Source: an uncultured bacterium
GTDB lineage: Bacteria > Actinomycetota > Coriobacteriia > Coriobacteriales > Coriobacteriaceae
Reading direction: 5' to 3'
NCBI GenBank assembly: GCA_905214435.1
Contig: CAJMMA010000007.1
Coordinates: 1-62,832 of the forward strand
Length of the DNA stretch: 62,832 bases
The position numbers were made by a program, and so were the translations under genes. Under the pieces are notes generated by a model. It was not told the origin of the DNA. It saw nothing but the letters and a program-made list of their open reading frames with translations, and made no database searches. Shown one piece after another: positions 51,687-59,987 of the stretch (position 1 is its first letter; each line of letters begins with the position of its first letter).

Positions 51687-53048
51687 ATGGATACTGTTCT
51701 GAGCGTTCTCTCATCGGTCTTTTGGGGCCTGCTGATGCTTTCCGTCCTCGTGTTTTTGCACGAGGGCGGCCACTTTTTGGCGGCGCGTGCCTGCGGCGTC
51801 CGTGTGACCGAGTTCTTTTTGGGTCTGCCGTGCCGCTTTGACATCCATTACACGTCGCGTCGCATTGGAACCAAGTTTGGCGTGACCCCGCTGCTGCTGG
51901 GTGGCTACGCTGCCATCTGCGGTATGGATCCGACCGATGTTTCGTGCGCCGATCGCGTGCTCGCGGCTATCTATCGTCATGGTCGCGTGACCGTGGCCGA
52001 CCTTGCTGTCGAGCTCGAACTTTCCGAGGAGGATGTGCTCGAGGCATGCGCCCTGTTGCTTGGCTGGGGCTCCATCGCGCCCTGGTATGAGGAAGGGGAG
52101 AAGCCCTCGCTGAGCTACTATCCCACCAAATATCAGACGTTGCCGCGAGACAAGGCAGGCTATACCACCTTTGATGGTCGCCGTTTCGATCGCGAACATG
52201 CGACTGCCGAGGGCGATGTGTGGGAGCTGCCGTGCGGCGAGGCCGAGTTCCTTGCGCAAGAGCGCTCGCACACCTATCTTGGCCAAGGCTTTCTCAAGCG
52301 CGCCTTTATGCTGCTCGCGGGCATTATCGTCAATATCTTGACGGGTTTTTTGCTCCTTATGAGCATCTATTCCATTGCGGGTGTCACCGTGCCGATGGAT
52401 ACCAACGTGATCGGTCAGGTTGACGAGGGGTCTATTGCCGCCAAGGCGGGTATCGAGGGCGGTGACGCGATCCTTTCGGTTGACGGTGTCTCATGTTCCA
52501 CTTGGATGGATGTCTACGATGCCATCGGCAAGGCTGCCGGTAAGGACGATATCGCCATCGAGTACGAGCGTGACGGCAAGCAGCATTCGACCACGGTTGC
52601 GCTCAAAGAGGACGAGCGCCTAGGTGTGTATGCCTCTACGCAGGTGGTCCGTTTAGACCCCATCACGTCGGCTCGCCTGTCGTTCTCCTATGTCGTGCAG
52701 ACAGCGGATGGCGTGATGCGCCTGCTCCAGCCGCAGCATACGATGGAGATTCTCGATCAGTCTTCTTCGATCGTGGGTATTAGCGTTATGTCCTCACAGG
52801 CCGCTGCTGCCGGCCCTGCCACGTTCCTTTCCTTTGCCGCCCTCATTTCGTTCTCGCTTGGCTTTATGAACCTGCTGCCCATCCCACCACTCGATGGCGG
52901 CAAGCTGGTCATCGAGATCATTCAAAAGATTGTGGGCCGCGAGCTGCCGCTCAAAGTGCAGACAATCGTCAGCTATGTCGGCATCGCGCTCTTTGCACTG
53001 TTGTTTGTCTATATGCTTCGTTCCGACATCCTTCGATTTATTCTGTAG
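51687..53048 (+). CDS. rseP: Site-2 metalloprotease (RseP/M50B family) with an inserted winged-helix-like domain
   Basis: Intramembrane zinc protease. 453 residues from ATG 51687; a TTG at 51672 is possible but has no spaced site. HEGGH at 25-29 supplies two zinc ligands and LLPIPPLDGGKL near 405 the third. A PDZ domain lies at about 230-310 (VDEGSIAAKAGIEGGDAIL). The odd part is residues about 80-195, between LGGYAAICGMDP and the second helix (FLKRAFMLLAGIIVNILTGF). Usual homologues have a short loop with a beta-strand here, while this protein has a helix-turn-helix-like segment (ADRVLAAIYRHGRVTVADLA) followed by ELSEEDVLEACALLLGWGSI. The cytosolic position is inferred from topology. It lies between dxr and ispG, the usual place. 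Confidence 0.92.
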   Translation: MDTVLSVLSSVFWGLLMLSVLVFLHEGGHFLAARACGVRVTEFFLGLPCRFDIHYTSRRIGTKFGVTPLLLGGYAAICGMDPTDVSCADRVLAAIYRHGRVTVADLAVELELSEEDVLEACALLLGWGSIAPWYEEGEKPSLSYYPTKYQTLPRDKAGYTTFDGRRFDREHATAEGDVWELPCGEAEFLAQERSHTYLGQGFLKRAFMLLAGIIVNILTGFLLLMSIYSIAGVTVPMDTNVIGQVDEGSIAAKAGIEGGDAILSVDGVSCSTWMDVYDAIGKAAGKDDIAIEYERDGKQHSTTVALKEDERLGVYASTQVVRLDPITSARLSFSYVVQTADGVMRLLQPQHTMEILDQSSSIVGISVMSSQAAAAGPATFLSFAALISFSLGFMNLLPIPPLDGGKLVIEIIQKIVGRELPLKVQTIVSYVGIALFALLFVYMLRSDILRFIL

Positions 53049-53061
53049 GGGAGTGTTTGGA

Positions 53062-54144
53062 TTGTCTTTATCCCATCCTTTGCCTCGCGAGTTGACGCGC
53101 CCCGTGCATGTGGGCGGCGTGCAGATCGGTGGTGGCGCTCCGGTCGTGGTTCAGTCTATGACCTGCACCGATACTGCTGATGCCCAGGCAACGCTTGCGC
53201 AAGTGTGCGCGTTGGCGCAGGCTGGCTGCGATATCGTGCGCGTGAGCGTGCCTACCGAGGCTGCGCTCGAGGGCTTTCGCACGATTTGTGCCGAGTCTCC
53301 GGTGCCAATCGTCGCCGATATCCATTTTAACCATAAGCTTGCCATTGGCGCTGTCGAGGCTGGTGCCTCTAAGCTGCGCATCAACCCCGGCAATATCGGC
53401 GATTGGGCTAAGGTCGATGCCGTCATCGATGCCGCGGGTGCCGCGGGCTGCGCGATTCGCATTGGCGTGAACGCGGGCTCGCTTGAGCAAGATATTGCCG
53501 AGCGCGACGACCTCACGCAGCCCGAAAAGCTCGTGATGTCGAGCGAACGCTTTGTGCGGCACTTTGAGGACCGTGGGTTTACCAACATCGTGCTATCCGC
53601 CAAGGCCCATAGCGTACAGACGACACTTGATACCTATCGCGCCCTGTCGCGCGAGATACCGCATGTTCCGCTCCACCTGGGCGTGACGGAGGCGGGGACC
53701 AAGCTTCAGGGCACCATCAAGAGCTCTGTAGGCTTGGGTATCTTGCTTTCCGAAGGCATCGGCGACACCATGCGTGTGTCGCTCACGGCCGATCCGGTTG
53801 AGGAGCCGCCGGTCGCCTGGGGAATTCTACAGTCGCTGGGCCTGCGTCGCCGTGGTCCCGAGATTGTCTCGTGCCCCACGTGCGCCCGCTGCCAGGTTAA
53901 CCTGATTCCCATCGCCGAGGAGGTCACCGAGCGGCTTAAGAACTATTCCGCGCCGCTTTCGATCGCCGTGATGGGATGTGCGGTCAACGGCCCCGGAGAG
54001 GCATCTGACGCCGACCTGGGTGTTGCCTGCGGACGTGGTCAGGGCCTGCTCTTTTCGCATGGCCAGATCATTGGTAAAGTAGCTGAGGATCAAATTGTCG
54101 ACGCGCTTATGGCCGAGGTCGACAAACTTATTGAGGAGAAATAA
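53062..54144 (+). CDS. ispG: 4-hydroxy-3-methylbut-2-enyl diphosphate synthase (IspG)
   Basis: [4Fe-4S] enzyme of the MEP pathway. 360 residues from TTG 53062, with GGGGAG about 9 nt upstream. An alternative upstream start would overlap rseP. TIM-barrel segments include VVVQSMTCTDTADAQATLAQ, PIVADIHFNHKLAI and KLRINPGNIG. The iron-sulfur ligands are in SCPTCARC and VMGCAVNGPGEAS. proS follows with no gap (stop 54142-54144, ATG 54145). Confidence 0.97.
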   Translation: MSLSHPLPRELTRPVHVGGVQIGGGAPVVVQSMTCTDTADAQATLAQVCALAQAGCDIVRVSVPTEAALEGFRTICAESPVPIVADIHFNHKLAIGAVEAGASKLRINPGNIGDWAKVDAVIDAAGAAGCAIRIGVNAGSLEQDIAERDDLTQPEKLVMSSERFVRHFEDRGFTNIVLSAKAHSVQTTLDTYRALSREIPHVPLHLGVTEAGTKLQGTIKSSVGLGILLSEGIGDTMRVSLTADPVEEPPVAWGILQSLGLRRRGPEIVSCPTCARCQVNLIPIAEEVTERLKNYSAPLSIAVMGCAVNGPGEASDADLGVACGRGQGLLFSHGQIIGKVAEDQIVDALMAEVDKLIEEK

Positions 54145-55866
54145 ATGACCCGAGCAATGTATATGTCTAAGCTCTATGCGCCGACGCTCAAAGAGGATCC
54201 GGCGGATGCCGAGCTAGCGAGCCACCGTCTGCTGCTTCGCGCTGGCATGATCCGCAAGGAGGCCGCCGGCCTGTATTCCTATCTGCCGCTCGCTTGGCGC
54301 TCGATCCGCAAGATCGAGAACATCGTGCGCGACGAGATGGATGCCGCCGGTGCTCAGGAGCTCATGATGCCCATCATGGTCGATGCCGAGCTGTGGCGTG
54401 AGTCCGGCCGTATCGATGCCTATGGCAAGGAGCTTGTGCGCTTTGATGACCGCCACGGCCGCGAGTTTGTGCTCGGACCCACGCACGAGGAGACCGTGAC
54501 TGCCCTGGTGCGCAATGAACTGCGTTCCTATAAGCAGCTGCCCGTCAACCTCTACCACATCCAGGATAAGTTCCGCGACGAGTTCCGTCCCCGTTTTGGC
54601 CTGATGCGCGGTCGCGAGTTCATCATGAAGGATGCCTACAGCTTCTCCGCCACGCAGGAGAGCTTGCAGGAGGAGTATGACAAGATGAAGCAGGCCTACG
54701 CCAACATCTGCGAGCGCTGCTACATCAAGGCCCTGCCCGTCGTTGCCGACTCTGGCGAGATCGGCGGCGACACCTCCGTCGAGTACATGGCTCTGGCCGA
54801 GGCCGGCGAGGCCTCGCTCGTCTACTGCGATGATTGCGGCTTTGCTGCCGACGACGAGGCGGCAAGCACCAAGGTCGTCGTGACTGAGGGCCCCGGTGAC
54901 GGTACGCTTACCAAGGTCGAGACTCCGGGCATGGGCACCATTGAGGCCGTCGCCAAGTTCTTCGGTTTCCCCGAGAACGGTACGCGAAAGTCGCTGGCAC
55001 TCATCGACGCCGAGGGCAAGCCGGTCGTGGCCATTGTCCCGGGCGACCACGAGCTCAATGACTGCAAGGCCGAGCATGTCTTTGGCAAGGGCTATCGCAT
55101 GATGACCGACGAGGAGCTCCAGACCTACGGTCTGCACAAGGGCTTTATCGGACCGGTTAACTTGCCCGAGGGCATCCGTCTGGTGTGCGACGAGAGCCTG
55201 CGCGAGTCCAAGCAGTGGGCCTGCGGTGCCAACGAGGTCGATTATCACTTTACCGGTGCCTGCCCCGAGCGCGACTTTACCGTCGATGAGTGGGCAGATC
55301 TGGTCACCGTCGTTGCCGGCGATCCCTGCCCGCACTGCGGCAAGCCGCTCTCTGCTGCTCGCGGCATCGAGGTCTCGCAGGTCTTCCAGCTGGGTACCAA
55401 GTATTCCGAGGCCATGGGCGCCACCTTTATGGACGAGGACGGCAAGGAGAAGCCGCTTATCATGGGTTGCTACGGCGTGGGCGTGTCCCGCTCGCTTGCT
55501 GCCGTCGTGGAGCAGCACAACGACGAGCACGGTATCGTCTGGCCGGTTTCCGTTGCCCCGTACGAGGTCGCGGTGATTCCGCTCGATCCCAAGAAGGAGG
55601 AGTGCGCAACCGTCTGCGACCAAATCGTCGAGGGCTTGTGCGCCGAGGGTATCGAGGTCGTCGTCGACGACCGTGACGAGCGTCCCGGCTTTAAGTTTGC
55701 CGATAACGACCTTATGGGATTCCCGTATCAGGTGGTGCTTGGCAAGCGTGGCCTTAAGAATGGCACCGTTGAGCTCAAGGACCGTGCCACGGGCGAGCGC
55801 GAGGACGTGGCGATTGACGAGGTCGTCGCCAAGGTTGCCGAGCTTGTTAAGGCGGCCCGCCGTTAA
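54145..55866 (+). CDS. proS: Prolyl-tRNA synthetase, bacterial type with editing domain
   Basis: Charges tRNA-Pro. 573 residues. Class II motif 2 is FRDEFRPRFGLMRGREFIMKD and motif 3 is MGCYGVGVSRSLAAVVEQ. The YbaK-like insertion domain for removing alanine lies at about 230-400 (KSLALIDAEGKPVVAIVPGD). A zinc-ribbon-like pair of CxxC motifs occurs within it (CDDC near 230 and CPHC near 400), an uncommon detail worth noting. It is the last gene of the long co-directional block and is followed by two terminator hairpins. Confidence 0.97.
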   Translation: MTRAMYMSKLYAPTLKEDPADAELASHRLLLRAGMIRKEAAGLYSYLPLAWRSIRKIENIVRDEMDAAGAQELMMPIMVDAELWRESGRIDAYGKELVRFDDRHGREFVLGPTHEETVTALVRNELRSYKQLPVNLYHIQDKFRDEFRPRFGLMRGREFIMKDAYSFSATQESLQEEYDKMKQAYANICERCYIKALPVVADSGEIGGDTSVEYMALAEAGEASLVYCDDCGFAADDEAASTKVVVTEGPGDGTLTKVETPGMGTIEAVAKFFGFPENGTRKSLALIDAEGKPVVAIVPGDHELNDCKAEHVFGKGYRMMTDEELQTYGLHKGFIGPVNLPEGIRLVCDESLRESKQWACGANEVDYHFTGACPERDFTVDEWADLVTVVAGDPCPHCGKPLSAARGIEVSQVFQLGTKYSEAMGATFMDEDGKEKPLIMGCYGVGVSRSLAAVVEQHNDEHGIVWPVSVAPYEVAVIPLDPKKEECATVCDQIVEGLCAEGIEVVVDDRDERPGFKFADNDLMGFPYQVVLGKRGLKNGTVELKDRATGEREDVAIDEVVAKVAELVKAARR

Positions 55867-55897
55867 TCGACGTTTCTGCTATTAGATGTAATTGCGG

Positions 55898-55946
55898 GAC
55901 TGCTCCGTATCTCTCTTAGGAAGAGATGCGGAGCAGTCTATTTTGT
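55898..55946 (+). terminator. proS terminator
   Basis: GACTGCTCCG pairs with CGGAGCAGTC with an inner stem TCTCT/AGAGA, followed by TATTTTGTT. Confidence 0.75.
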
Positions 55947-55973
55947 TGCGTGAATAAACTCGATGGGTAAAGG

Positions 55974-56009
55974 AAAACCCCACAGCCCATATGAGCTGCG
56001 GGGTTTTCT
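55974..56009. terminator. Bidirectional terminator between convergent proS and the APH-family gene
   Basis: AAAACCCC pairs with GGGGTTTT, with CAGC/GCTG inside. Either strand ends in TTTT, so it can stop transcription from proS and from the minus-strand kinase gene, which ends 34 bp away. Confidence 0.8.
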
Positions 56010-56042
56010 TGTGCCTCCGATGCGAAATAAATCGCTCAGATA

Positions 56043-56807
56043 TTACTGATAATCGACGACGTCGATCCAGTTCTTCAGGAACTCATCGTTCACGTTGCGC
56101 TTACGAGCGAGCTCGGAAGCGGCGACGATGCTCGTCCACTGACGCACGACCTGCATGGGCATGTCGGCGCGGTCGCAGTAGAGCTCCAGGTAGGCCTCGG
56201 CCTGATCCTTGCTGTTGAGGGCGAAGAGCAGGTAGGTGGTGGCAACGTCGGCAGCAGGGGAGCCCTGGGTGGCGTGTGCCCAGTCGCACACATAGAGCTG
56301 GCCGTCGTCGCCGACGATGACGTTGGAGGGGTTGAAGTCGCCGTGGCAGACCTTGAACTCCTTGGTCATGCCGTCCAGACGCTCCTGAAGGTTGTAGCGC
56401 GTGGTGGCATTGAGCTGATCAAGGCTGTCGATCATGCGGGCGAACTTGTCGCGCTGACGGTTGAGCAGCGGGGAGGTGTAGCCGTGGATCTCGATTTGGA
56501 GGTCGACGAACATCTCGAGATACTCACCAAAGCGCTGGGGCTCGGCAGTCATCTTCTCGGCAAGGGTGGTGCCCGGAACCTTCTCGGTCACGAGCGCCCA
56601 GCCGTTGGCGTTCTCGAGCTGGGAAACCTCGAGAGCCTTGGGGCTGCGGATGCCGCACTCATTGATGCGGGCAAGATTCAAAGCCTCGTTGAACACGTCG
56701 GAGACAGGCTTGGTCTCGTTAAAGACCTTGACAATCTTGTCGCCCAGGTCGTAAACGACCTTGTTGCCACGGCGGACGAGCTCGGTCTTGGAATCGGGTA
56801 GCAGCAT
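56043..56807 (-). CDS. Aminoglycoside phosphotransferase/choline kinase-fold protein, substrate unknown
   Basis: 254 residues. The kinase-fold catalytic loop reads KVCHGDFNPSNVIVG, with the metal-binding Asp in VCDWAHATQGSPAADVA, the APH/Brenner pattern. The N-terminal lobe has VVYDLGDKIVKVFNE as the nucleotide-site strands with a Lys, and ALVTEKVPGTTLAEKM. Members phosphorylate aminoglycosides, choline, homoserine or other small molecules, or act in thiamine and protein regulation. Nothing here indicates a substrate, and resistance should not be inferred. It follows adhE on the same strand with an 88-bp gap containing a GC-rich hairpin, so it may be partly co-transcribed. Confidence 0.85.
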   Translation of the reverse strand: MLLPDSKTELVRRGNKVVYDLGDKIVKVFNETKPVSDVFNEALNLARINECGIRSPKALEVSQLENANGWALVTEKVPGTTLAEKMTAEPQRFGEYLEMFVDLQIEIHGYTSPLLNRQRDKFARMIDSLDQLNATTRYNLQERLDGMTKEFKVCHGDFNPSNVIVGDDGQLYVCDWAHATQGSPAADVATTYLLFALNSKDQAEAYLELYCDRADMPMQVVRQWTSIVAASELARKRNVNDEFLKNWIDVVDYQ

Positions 56808-56840
56808 GGTTGCATCCTTTCAACGATGCGATAGAAGCGA

Positions 56841-56877
56841 CGGCGGGGGTGTGTGAAACACCCGTGCACCCCCGCCG
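56841..56877 (-). terminator. GC-rich hairpin between adhE and the APH-family gene
   Basis: CGGCGGGGGTG pairs exactly with CACCCCCGCCG around a 15-nt loop. On the minus strand no T-run follows. It could be a partial terminator, a processing site or a stabiliser of the adhE mRNA 3' end. Confidence 0.55.
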
Positions 56878-56895
56878 TTAAAAACCGTGCTAAAA

Positions 56896-59544
56896 CTAGC
56901 AGACGGCGTAGTCCTGAGGCTCGCGGCCGTAGTAGGCGTCCAGGTAGAGCTCCTTGATCTCGCTCATGAGCGGGTAGCGCGGGTTAGCGCCGGTGCACTG
57001 GTCGTTGAATGCCTGCTCGGTCATCTCGTCGAGGGTGTCGAGGAAGTACTGCTCGTCAACACCGTAGTCGGCGATGGTCTTCTTGACGCCGATGAAGTCC
57101 TTGAGCTCCTCGAGCTTCGTGATGAAGTTCTCGAAGACCTCCTTGTCGTCCTTGCCCTCGATGCCGCAGTACTTGGCCATCTCGGCGTAGTTGTGCAGCG
57201 CGTTGGGGTAAGGATACTGGGAGAAGGTACCCATCTTGACGGGAGCCTCGGCGGCGTTGTAGCGCATAACGCGGGTCAGGATGACAGCGTTGGCGAGGCC
57301 GTGGGGCAGGTGATGGAAGGCGCCGAGCTTGTGAGCCATGGAGTGGTTGAGGCCCAGGAAGGCGTTGGCGAAGGCCATACCGGCCATGCAAGAGGCGTTG
57401 TGCATCTCCTCGCGGGCATGCGGGTCCTTGGCGCCGTTCGTGAAGCTGGAGGGCAGGTTCTCGAAGACGAGCTTAGCAGCGCGCTCGGAGAGGCCCTTGG
57501 TGTAGTCGGAAGCCATGATGGAGACGTAGGACTCGATGGCGTGGGTCATGACGTCGATGCCGGAGGCAGCGGTCAGGCCGCGCGGGGCGGTCATGCAGTT
57601 GTCGGCGTCGACGATAGCCATGTTGGGGAGCAGCGCGTAGTCGGCGAGCGGCCACTTGATGCCGGTCTCCTTGTCGGTGATGATGGCGAACGGCGTGCAC
57701 TCGGAGCCGGTACCCGAAGAGGTCGGGACGGCGACGAAGTAGGCCTTCTTGCCCATCTCGGGGAAAGTGAAGATACGCTTGCGGATGTCCATGAAGTCCA
57801 TGGCCATGTCCTCAAACTTGCACTCGGGGTGCTCGTACATCATCCACATGATCTTGCCGGCGTCCATAGCGGAGCCACCGCCGACGGCGATGATCACGTC
57901 AGGCTCAAAGAGAGCCATCTGCTTGGCGCCGCGACGTGCGCACTGCAGCGACGGATCGGGCTCGACGTCGTAGAAGCAGTCGTGGGCGATGCCCATCTCG
58001 TCGAGCTTGGCCTCGATGGCGCGGGTGTTGCCATTCTTGAAGAGGAACTGGTCGGTGACGATGAAGGCGCGCTTCTTGCCCATGACGGTACCGAGCTCGT
58101 CGAGGGCGACGGGCGTGGAACCCTTCTTGAAGTAGACCTTCTCGGGAGCGCGGAACCACAGCATGTTCTCACGGCGCTCGGCCACAGTCTTAACGTTGAT
58201 CAAGTGCTTCACCCCAACGTTCTCGGAGACGGAGTTGCCGCCCCAGGAGCCGCAGCCCAGGGTCAGAGACGGCTTCATGCCAAAGTTGTACAGGTCACCG
58301 ATGCCGCCGTGCGAGGACGGGGTATTGATGACGATACGACAGGCCTTCATGACGTGCTCGAACAGGCTGATCTTCTCGGCCTGAGCGGGGTGCACGTACA
58401 GAGAGGCGGTGTGGCCCGGGCCACCGGCGAGCACCAGGTGCTCGGCCTTGTCGACTGCCTCCTGGAAGTCCTTGGCGTGATACATGGCCAGGACCGGGGA
58501 GAGCTTCTCGTGGGAGAACTCTTCCTTGGCGGGGTCGGTGGAGGTGACCTCGGCGATCAGGATCTTGGTCTTGGCGGGAACCTCGATGCCGGCGAGCTCG
58601 GCAATCTTGGCGGCAGCCATGCCGGGGATGCGGTGATCGAGGGCGCCATTCTTGAACATGGCGGCACGCAGGGCCTCCATCTCGGCACCCTGCTTGACGA
58701 AGTAGCAGCCGCGCTTCTGGAACTCGGCCTTAACCTGGTCATAGATGGTGTCGATGACGGTCACGGACTGCTCGGAAGCGCAGATCATGCCGTTGTCGAA
58801 GGTCTTGGAGTGGATGATGGAGTTGACGGCGAGCAGCACGTCGGCGGTGTCGTCGATGACGACCGGGGTGTTACCGGCGCCAACGCCCAGGGCGGGCTTG
58901 CCCGAGGAGTAGGCGGCCTTGACCATGCCCGGGCCACCGGTTGCGAGGATGATGTCGACGTCGCGCATGACCATGTTGGTCAGCTCGATGGAGGGGACAT
59001 CGACCCAGCCGATGATGCCCTCGGGGGCACCGGCCTTGACGGCGGCGTCAAGCACGAGCTTAGCGGCGGCGATGGTGCACTTGGCGGCAGCCGGGTGCGG
59101 GGAGATGATGATGGCGTTGCGGGTCTTCAGGCTGATCAGCGTCTTGAAGATCGCGGTGGAGGTGGGGTTGGTCGTCGGGATGACGGCGCCCACGATGCCG
59201 ATGGGCTCGGCGATCTTGGTGATGCCGTAGGCCTCGTCGCGCTCCAGGACACCACAGGTCTTGGTGTTCTTGTAAGCGTTGTAGATGTACTCTGCGGCGT
59301 AGTGGTTCTTGATGACCTTGTCCTCAAGAACGCCGCGGCCGGTCTCCTCGATGGCCATCTTCGCCAACGGGATACGAGCCTTGTTGGCGGCCATGGCGGC
59401 CTCATAGAAGATCTTGTCGACCTGCTCCTGCGTGTACGTAGCAAAAAGCGCCTGGGCCTCTCGCATCTGAGCGAGCTTAGCCTCAAGCGCCTCTACGTTG
59501 TCCACGATTGCGGGAGTAGTGTTTTCCGGTGACTTTTTCACCAT
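56896..59544 (-). CDS. adhE: Bifunctional acetaldehyde-CoA/alcohol dehydrogenase
   Basis: Reduces acetyl-CoA to acetaldehyde and then ethanol, regenerating NAD+ in fermentation. It forms spirosomes in the family. 882 residues. The N-terminal aldehyde dehydrogenase half has PTTNPTSTAIFKTLISLKTR and the catalytic Cys255 in DNGMICASEQSV. The linker leads to the iron-dependent ADH half with AVGGGSAMDAGKIMWMMYE, VPTSSGTGSECTPFAI and the metal-ligand region GLNHSMAHKLGAFHHLPHG. AAGGAG precedes the ATG (59544-59542). A terminator-like inverted repeat lies about 95 bp upstream. I could not identify a clear Rex operator. The protein is strongly conserved and probably highly expressed. Confidence 0.97.
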   Translation of the reverse strand: MVKKSPENTTPAIVDNVEALEAKLAQMREAQALFATYTQEQVDKIFYEAAMAANKARIPLAKMAIEETGRGVLEDKVIKNHYAAEYIYNAYKNTKTCGVLERDEAYGITKIAEPIGIVGAVIPTTNPTSTAIFKTLISLKTRNAIIISPHPAAAKCTIAAAKLVLDAAVKAGAPEGIIGWVDVPSIELTNMVMRDVDIILATGGPGMVKAAYSSGKPALGVGAGNTPVVIDDTADVLLAVNSIIHSKTFDNGMICASEQSVTVIDTIYDQVKAEFQKRGCYFVKQGAEMEALRAAMFKNGALDHRIPGMAAAKIAELAGIEVPAKTKILIAEVTSTDPAKEEFSHEKLSPVLAMYHAKDFQEAVDKAEHLVLAGGPGHTASLYVHPAQAEKISLFEHVMKACRIVINTPSSHGGIGDLYNFGMKPSLTLGCGSWGGNSVSENVGVKHLINVKTVAERRENMLWFRAPEKVYFKKGSTPVALDELGTVMGKKRAFIVTDQFLFKNGNTRAIEAKLDEMGIAHDCFYDVEPDPSLQCARRGAKQMALFEPDVIIAVGGGSAMDAGKIMWMMYEHPECKFEDMAMDFMDIRKRIFTFPEMGKKAYFVAVPTSSGTGSECTPFAIITDKETGIKWPLADYALLPNMAIVDADNCMTAPRGLTAASGIDVMTHAIESYVSIMASDYTKGLSERAAKLVFENLPSSFTNGAKDPHAREEMHNASCMAGMAFANAFLGLNHSMAHKLGAFHHLPHGLANAVILTRVMRYNAAEAPVKMGTFSQYPYPNALHNYAEMAKYCGIEGKDDKEVFENFITKLEELKDFIGVKKTIADYGVDEQYFLDTLDEMTEQAFNDQCTGANPRYPLMSEIKELYLDAYYGREPQDYAVC

Positions 59545-59637
59545 TTGTGTCTCCTTGCGATCGGAGATTTACCCTACGCCTTGCATGATAGCAAGAAATT
59601 ATTCGGCGAACGGTCAGATTCCTCTAAAAGGCACACT

Positions 59638-59665
59638 AAAACGCTTCAATAAACTGAAGCGTTTT
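59638..59665. terminator. Symmetric terminator-like inverted repeat
   Basis: AAAACGCTTCA pairs perfectly with TGAAGCGTTTT around a 6-nt loop. It has A and T runs on both sides and so can act in either direction. It lies upstream of both divergent genes, so it may insulate them or attenuate a long adhE leader. Confidence 0.65.
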
Positions 59666-59734
59666 AACCATTTAACTAAAAGCTGAACGTTTCTCCGGGC
59701 GAATTCCTAGTTTCCCCATGGCTATGGTGTGGAG

Positions 59735-59755
59735 TTTGTTCATTGTTTGTTCATT
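59735..59755 (+). repeat. Tandem TTTGTTCATT repeat
   Basis: Two exact copies of TTTGTTCATT separated by one G (59735-59744 and 59746-59755), an 11-bp period. It may be an operator; the binding factor is unknown. Confidence 0.5.
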
Positions 59756-59987
59756 AGGTCTTAGGAAATTAATGCACATCGATCAATTCTGGCTGGTCGT
59801 GACACAAATTTTTGGTCGTTTCTATTTCATGGCAATAAACGCGTTCTCTTGTCAGACAAAACACTGGTATTAAACTAAAACCAATGTGCCAGACAGTACA
59901 TTCAGTAAGAGTGAAATATATGCCTTTGCCTCTGGGTATTTTGTCGCCCTTTACCGGTTCATGTCAGTTGAGTAGAAAGGGCGGTTT

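Larger units (their letters stand above)
59545..59987. other. 443-bp divergent intergenic region between adhE and the surface protein gene
   Basis: AT-rich relative to most of the window. It holds the inverted repeat at 59638-59665, the tandem repeat at 59735-59755, and candidate promoter pieces for both directions: TATCAT on the minus strand near 59590, and TTGTCA (59849-59854) with TAAACT 16 nt further on (59871-59876) on the plus strand. AGAAAGGGCGG (59974-59984) is the ribosome-binding site of the surface protein. No further open reading frame is convincing. Confidence 0.6.

Noticed and set aside
56043..56807. An aminoglycoside resistance gene
   Set aside because: Only the general APH/choline-kinase fold motifs are visible. 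Sequence and context do not point to any antibiotic, and this fold has many metabolic roles.
56887..59532. A long open frame antisense to adhE on the plus strand (about 880 codons)
   Set aside because: It mirrors the codon structure of adhE, which has full family motifs. High-GC third positions leave antisense frames open. The translation is Val/Gly/Leu/Asp-rich low-complexity sequence with no domain. The same applies to long antisense frames over glyS (32428-34980), ppdK (36419-38551) and tyrA-aroF (5505-7517).
59735..59755. Start of a CRISPR array
   Set aside because: The repeat is only 10 bp with a one-base spacer and two copies. No cas genes are present.
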